NCBI GenBank assembly: GCA_016788115.1
Contig: JAEURR010000005.1
Coordinates: 434,001 to 498,000, forward strand
From: Chthonomonas sp.
GTDB lineage: Bacteria; Armatimonadota; Fimbriimonadia; Fimbriimonadales; Fimbriimonadaceae
Length of the DNA stretch: 64,000 nt
Reading direction: 5' to 3'
The notes beneath the pieces were generated by a model that ran no database searches, was not told where the DNA came from, and worked only from the letters and a program-made list of their open reading frames with translations. Positions 60,796 through 64,000 of this stretch are shown here, piece by piece (the stretch's first letter is position 1; each line of letters starts with the position of its first letter). A program made the position numbers and the translations under genes.

Positions 60796-61421
60796 TGCAC
60801 GCGCATGCGCTTGGCGATGGCGACGCTTCGGTCCGAAATGTGCTCTAGCGCGTGGAAGATCTCCATCGTCGCAAGGTAGTCGTCGGTCTCCGCGGGCTTG
60901 GCTTGGATGAGCTCCACGAGCCGGTGGCATGCCACGGCGTACATGGTATCAATCTCTTCGTCGCCGTCGATCACTTCAGCGGCTAGTTCCGGCTCGTACT
61001 GGGTGTACAGACGAATGGCTGAGGCGAGCGCGCGGCGGGCGGCTACACCCATGTCGATGAGAGCGGCGCGCATCTCGCCGGGGAACTTGCCTTCGACCGT
61101 CTTGGCCCGCCGCGCGAGCTTCACCGCGTCGTCTGCGACCTTCTCGATCTCACCAATCACGCCGAGTGTCGAAGTAAGGATGCGAAGATCGCCCGCGACG
61201 GGCATCTCCTGCATCACCAGTAGAACTGTGTTGCGAATGACCTCCTCTTCGAGGAAGTCGACCTGATCGTCGCGCGCGATGACTTCCTCCGCGCGTGATG
61301 CGTTGCCGCTGCTCGCTGCTTCAACCGCGAGCTCAATCATTTCGCTGGAGACGTTTGCCATCCGCACGACTTCTGAACGGATTTGCTCAATCCGATTGTC
61401 GTAATAGCCACGGAGTGTCAT
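60768..61421 (-). CDS. phoU: Phosphate transport regulator PhoU
   Basis: A 217-residue protein of two three-helix bundles, each with the metal-binding acidic motif: EVIARDDQVDFLEEEV with DLRILTS and GEIEKVADDAVKLARR in the first, VIDGDEEIDTMY with ALEHISDRSVAIAK in the second. PhoU links PstSCAB transport to the PhoR/PhoB two-component system; neither is in the window. The length is typical. Its start is 20 bases from the divergent gene at 61441. Confidence 0.93.
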   Translation of the reverse strand: MTLRGYYDNRIEQIRSEVVRMANVSSEMIELAVEAASSGNASRAEEVIARDDQVDFLEEEVIRNTVLLVMQEMPVAGDLRILTSTLGVIGEIEKVADDAVKLARRAKTVEGKFPGEMRAALIDMGVAARRALASAIRLYTQYEPELAAEVIDGDEEIDTMYAVACHRLVELIQAKPAETDDYLATMEIFHALEHISDRSVAIAKRMRVHYESSSRTS

Positions 61422-61440
61422 ATTGCTTTCTTAACCTATT

Positions 61441-61845
61441 GTGGCGCGTTCGGAACCCCAATTGCCCGATCTCGAGGCGGTAACCTTGGGGTTCAGGATG
61501 ATCTGGCTTCAATCCGGGGTGAGCTTTGTGCTGTGGATTTGTTATGGAATCCGCATGCGCGGCCGTGAATCCCAGCTTAGAACGGCCATTGAGAGGATCC
61601 CGCGGGCATCACGGGTTGGGCGCAGCGCACTGTGGCTGATCGGCGGTGCCGTGCTGCTCCTGGCGGGCCTCATCGGCCTCGGGGCGGCAGGCGCGATCCA
61701 GCGCGGAGCGCTCACCGGCTGGGGCTGGGCAGCGGTGACACTTTTGGGGCTCCTGTTCGTCCATTGTCAAGTCGTGGGAGCCGGGCTCATGGTCTCGCTC
61801 GCCCGGCCGGGAACGTCCGAAGGTTCGGAGCAATCAAGGTTATGA
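61441..61845 (+). CDS. Small hypothetical membrane protein
   Basis: A 134-residue protein with three predicted membrane helices (about 20-38, 64-88, 95-122). It is rich in Leu, Gly and Ala. The start at GTG 61441 has no clear ribosome site; an in-frame ATG at 61498 (MIWLQSG) is an alternative. I recognise no family. Its stop overlaps the start of the next gene (ATGA), so the two are coupled. Confidence 0.55.
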   Translation: MARSEPQLPDLEAVTLGFRMIWLQSGVSFVLWICYGIRMRGRESQLRTAIERIPRASRVGRSALWLIGGAVLLLAGLIGLGAAGAIQRGALTGWGWAAVTLLGLLFVHCQVVGAGLMVSLARPGTSEGSEQSRL

Positions 61846-62462
61846 ACTCACTCAAAGTAGCGCGTCGTCTGGTTTTGCCGATCGTGGCCCTGTCGCTTTG
61901 TCTCGCCATGCCGACCATGGCGCGAGCCGATGAAAAAACCGACGTCGGGACGGCCGACCGTGTCCTGCGCAAGGTCCGCGAGCTCGACCTCCTGAACCAA
62001 ATCTTGCCGGTGTTGATGACTAAGAAGCAGCTCAGCGCCGTCCTCACCGAAGTCGAAAAGGCACGCGCCAATGTGAAAAAGACCGAAGCGGCCGAGCGCG
62101 ACACGCTGAAGGAACTGGAGAAAAAGCTCGATCCCGCGATCGAAAGCGCCTATAAAGAAGGGAAGGTCCCGGAGGTAAGCGTGCTCTCCGAGTATCTTGT
62201 CGCCTTCGCGAAGATGAATCGCGCCCGCGGAATCATCATCGAGATGAACACGACAAACGTGCTTGAGGTTCTGAAGAAGACCCTGAACACGGGTCAACTG
62301 GCCGCGGCACGCAATGCGCTGAATCCCAAAGCGTTCGATCCCAGCGTTGACGTCACTAAGATGACTGACGACGAGAAACTGCGCTATTGGGTCAAAATGG
62401 TCTTGCTCGATGTTGCGGCGTACGATGTGTTGGTGCGTCTAAGCAAGAGCAGCAAAAATTGA
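61842..62462 (+). CDS. Secreted helical protein of unknown function
   Basis: A 206-residue protein. The ATG at 61842 overlaps the upstream stop; the frame above it is a shadow. A signal peptide (about 1-29, ending ARA) is followed by a mostly helical body with charged helices (about 75-110, EVEKARANVKKTEAAERDTL and LKELEKKLDPAIE) that suggest coiled coil. It reaches no family I know. The C terminus is charged (SKSSKN). Location is predicted to be the periplasm or surface. Confidence 0.65.
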   Translation: MNSLKVARRLVLPIVALSLCLAMPTMARADEKTDVGTADRVLRKVRELDLLNQILPVLMTKKQLSAVLTEVEKARANVKKTEAAERDTLKELEKKLDPAIESAYKEGKVPEVSVLSEYLVAFAKMNRARGIIIEMNTTNVLEVLKKTLNTGQLAAARNALNPKAFDPSVDVTKMTDDEKLRYWVKMVLLDVAAYDVLVRLSKSSKN

Positions 62463-62539
62463 ACCGCTCTCGCAATGCGGCGTGACAAAGTTGCGGCAAA
62501 CAAGGCAATAATACTGGCATCCTTTTACCAGGTGTTTGA

Positions 62540-62588
62540 TATAATGGCCTTGTATCTCATATAACACTGAGCGGGATTGCCCTCAGTG
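62540..62588 (+). promoter_or_regulatory. Promoter and leader hairpin of the first PEP-CTERM gene
   Basis: TATAAT at 62540-62545, within TTGATATAAT, with no clear -35 at the right distance. Downstream CACTGAG (62565-62571) and CTCAGTG (62582-62588) form a perfect 7-base-pair hairpin with a ten-base loop inside the 5' leader, 33 bases before the start codon. Confidence 0.6.
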
Positions 62589-62621
62589 GAGTTGTTTACA
62601 CAGAAGGAAAGGAGGCGGATA

Positions 62622-63236
62622 ATGACTCGACTTAATCGTCGCATCGCGACTTTTGGTCTACTCGTAGCAGTTTCGGGCGTTGCTCAGGCTGTGACTTTTT
62701 CGAATATCATCATTCAGAGCCCACCGTTGAATCTCGGTTCGAGCCACTCGATCTCGGGTAACGCGATTAGCTTCTTCACGCCGAACGCTTCGGTTGGAGA
62801 TGCCAAGGCTCCGCTGCGATCGGCCACGCTGAACATTCAGTACGACGCACAGAGTGGCCCGATGATGATCGCCAACCAGGTTGGCATCGCGCTGGGAACG
62901 GCTCTGCTCGGCACCGGTACGGTCAGCTTCGTTGAGCTCGTCATGGAGCTCGATGGTCCTGGTCCGAACGCGAACGAGCTCGGCCTGATCGGTTTCGATA
63001 CCCACGTCTTCTCGGGTACGAACACCGTCTATTCGAACACGATCACCTTCAGCAAGCCGGTGAAGTGGTTCCGAGCCAAGAAGGCGTTCACTTTGGACGC
63101 ACCGAACAGCCCGGCAACGGACTTGGCAGCTCTGGCAATTGTCAACCAGAACATCAAGGTTGTGCCTGAGCCCGCCAGCATCGCCGCGATGGCACTTGGT
63201 GTCGTTGCGTTGGCATCGCGCCGACGACGAAAGTAA
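62622..63236 (+). CDS. PEP-CTERM sorted surface protein
   Basis: A 204-residue secreted protein. The ATG at 62622 follows GGAGG (62611-62615) by six bases. The signal peptide is about 1-23 (ending AQA). The body is beta-rich (for example SGNAISFFTP, LNIQYDAQSG, GIALGTALLG). The C terminus shows a PEP-CTERM tripartite tail: VVPEPAS, a hydrophobic stretch (IAAMALGVVALA) and RRRR-type basic end. Exosortase (EpsH) normally cuts this tail and anchors the protein to the surface or exopolysaccharide. No exosortase gene is in the window. A close paralogue follows downstream. Confidence 0.88.
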   Translation: MTRLNRRIATFGLLVAVSGVAQAVTFSNIIIQSPPLNLGSSHSISGNAISFFTPNASVGDAKAPLRSATLNIQYDAQSGPMMIANQVGIALGTALLGTGTVSFVELVMELDGPGPNANELGLIGFDTHVFSGTNTVYSNTITFSKPVKWFRAKKAFTLDAPNSPATDLAALAIVNQNIKVVPEPASIAAMALGVVALASRRRRK

Positions 63237-63276
63237 AGGTTCGGGTTATCAGGCCCGCCTTCTAATATGTGAGTCA

Positions 63277-63306
63277 TGAGGCCCCATCTGAAAAGTAGGG
63301 GCCTCA
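63277..63306 (+). terminator. Strong hairpin between the two PEP-CTERM-like genes
   Basis: TGAGGCCCC (63277-63285) pairs fully with GGGGCCTCA (63298-63306) around a 12-base loop. No T-run follows (CAGACTTC), so it may be a weak terminator or an mRNA 3'-end stabiliser. Confidence 0.5.
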
Positions 63307-63401
63307 CAGACTTCAGGTTGGAACCAGGCAAAGAGCCTCAATCGCCAAGAGCGAATAGTCGAACCGGTACTAATGCCGGGTAACTATGGCAAGATTTTTG
63401 A

Positions 63402-63435
63402 TACAATAGCATTGTTATTTGAGGGGTCTCCCCTC
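63402..63435 (+). promoter_or_regulatory. Promoter and leader hairpin of the second PEP-CTERM-like gene
   Basis: TACAAT at 63402-63407, within TTGATACAAT, close to the first gene's TTGATATAAT. GAGGGG (63421-63426) and CCCCTC (63430-63435) form a six-base-pair hairpin with a three-base loop in the leader, as in the first gene but with unrelated stem sequence. Paired stem with different bases suggests the structure, not the sequence, is kept. Confidence 0.6.
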
Positions 63436-63456
63436 TTAATCTAGTTGAAAGGAAGT

Positions 63457-64000
63457 ATGAATATGGCGAATGGTACTAAGCGCATGGCTACGCTCGCAAC
63501 GCTTGTAGCGGTTGCAGGTGTTGCAAATGCAGTCACTTTTTCAAACGTCTCGATCAGTGCGGCTCCGTTGTCGAACTTTTCGAGCTACTGGTCTTCGGGG
63601 AACGCAATCAGCTTCTTCACGCCCATGGCGGTTGTGAGCGATGCAACGGCCCCGATGCGCACTGGCAACCTGACCATCCAGTACGATGCTGATAGCAGCT
63701 CGATGATGGTAGCAAACGTTGTCGGAGTTGCCCTGGGCACAGCCCTGCAGGGTAGCGGCACGGTCGCGTTCACTGAGTCAATCTACAACCTCGACTGCAA
63801 CACGAATACGGTGACGGGCCTGATCGGCTTCGACTCGTACACGTTCGTTGCGGGTGGTCCGACGGTCTACTCGAACACGATTTCGTTGACGCAGTCCACG
63901 CAGTGCATTCGCGTCGTCAAGACGTTCGCCCTGAGCGCTCTGGACACCCCGGTCAACGATCTTGCGGCCCTCGCCGTCGTCAACCAGAACATCCAGACGT
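63457..64000 (+). CDS. Secreted paralogue of the PEP-CTERM protein, cut by window end
   Basis: An open frame from ATG 63457 (AAAGGAAG at 63448-63455) to the window edge, about 181 residues seen. It shares its signal peptide type (MATLATLVAVAGVANA), GNAISFFTP, LTIQYDAD, VGVALGTALQG, LIGFD, VYSNTI and DLAALAVVNQNI with the gene at 62622, so the two arose by tandem duplication. The C-terminal tail lies outside the window, so a PEP-CTERM end is expected but not seen. It has a few cysteines that the first copy lacks. Confidence 0.85.
   Translation, partial: MNMANGTKRMATLATLVAVAGVANAVTFSNVSISAAPLSNFSSYWSSGNAISFFTPMAVVSDATAPMRTGNLTIQYDADSSSMMVANVVGVALGTALQGSGTVAFTESIYNLDCNTNTVTGLIGFDSYTFVAGGPTVYSNTISLTQSTQCIRVVKTFALSALDTPVNDLAALAVVNQNIQT

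Overview
The window is about 64 kb of GC-rich bacterial chromosome, almost fully packed with genes. It encodes a diderm envelope (lpxC, lpxD, an OmpH/Skp chaperone, BamA, TamB), type IV pilus motor proteins, a PEP-CTERM sorted protein, and several genes that look Gram-positive (a SigH-like sigma factor, RNase Y with YmdB, YvcK). That mix fits Armatimonadota, most likely the Fimbriimonadia. This placement is inference from gene content; no rRNA gene is present to confirm it.

Layout. 0.1-9.6 kb: mixed accessory genes (Rieske oxygenase, RibBA, a Fic protein with four operator-like half-sites upstream, an APH-like kinase, a glycosyltransferase, a J-domain/WD40 fusion, a DUF1501 Tat protein and two small secreted proteins). 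9.6-22.6 kb: a minus-strand run of ten closely spaced genes for envelope biogenesis (CBS-DUF1385, secG, metallophosphatase, lipA, tamB, bamA, ompH, an unknown lipoprotein, lpxD, lpxC). 22.7-29.6 kb: pilB, pilT and pilC, with a plus-strand gene for an unrecognised 776-residue membrane protein between pilB and pilT. 29.7-38.9 kb: amidase, holin-like protein, yvcK-gmk-coaBC, an EEP-family protein, typA, DUF58 and RDD proteins.

38.9-45.4 kb is the most informative part. A 256-base gap upstream of recF holds one perfect DnaA box (39056-39064), weaker boxes, and a TAA/TAG trinucleotide run followed by AT-rich DNA. recF and a DciA-like gene follow it. About 6.3 kb further on, a palindrome matching the parS core lies between the ABC ATPase gene and valS. 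Together these suggest the chromosome origin region. The minus-strand bias of genes to the left of 39 kb fits this, although the right side is mixed.

40.5-42.7 kb: comEC as two overlapping frames. 42.7-47.8 kb: sigH-like, cdsA, ABC ATPase and valS, all minus. 47.9-52.7 kb: a recA-recX-rny-ymdB-PKD run ending in a clear terminator. 52.8-62.5 kb: a DUF1801-like protein, a substrate-binding-protein/permease fusion, glyS, small secreted proteins, a two-copy PrcB-like protein, a CNNM/CorC protein, PhoU and two hypotheticals. The window ends with two tandem paralogous secreted proteins, the first with a PEP-CTERM tail and the second cut by the window edge; each has its own promoter and 5' leader hairpin.

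I saw no rRNA, tRNA, CRISPR array, insertion sequence or prophage. No gene-free stretch exceeds 300 bases; the longest is 25166-25464.
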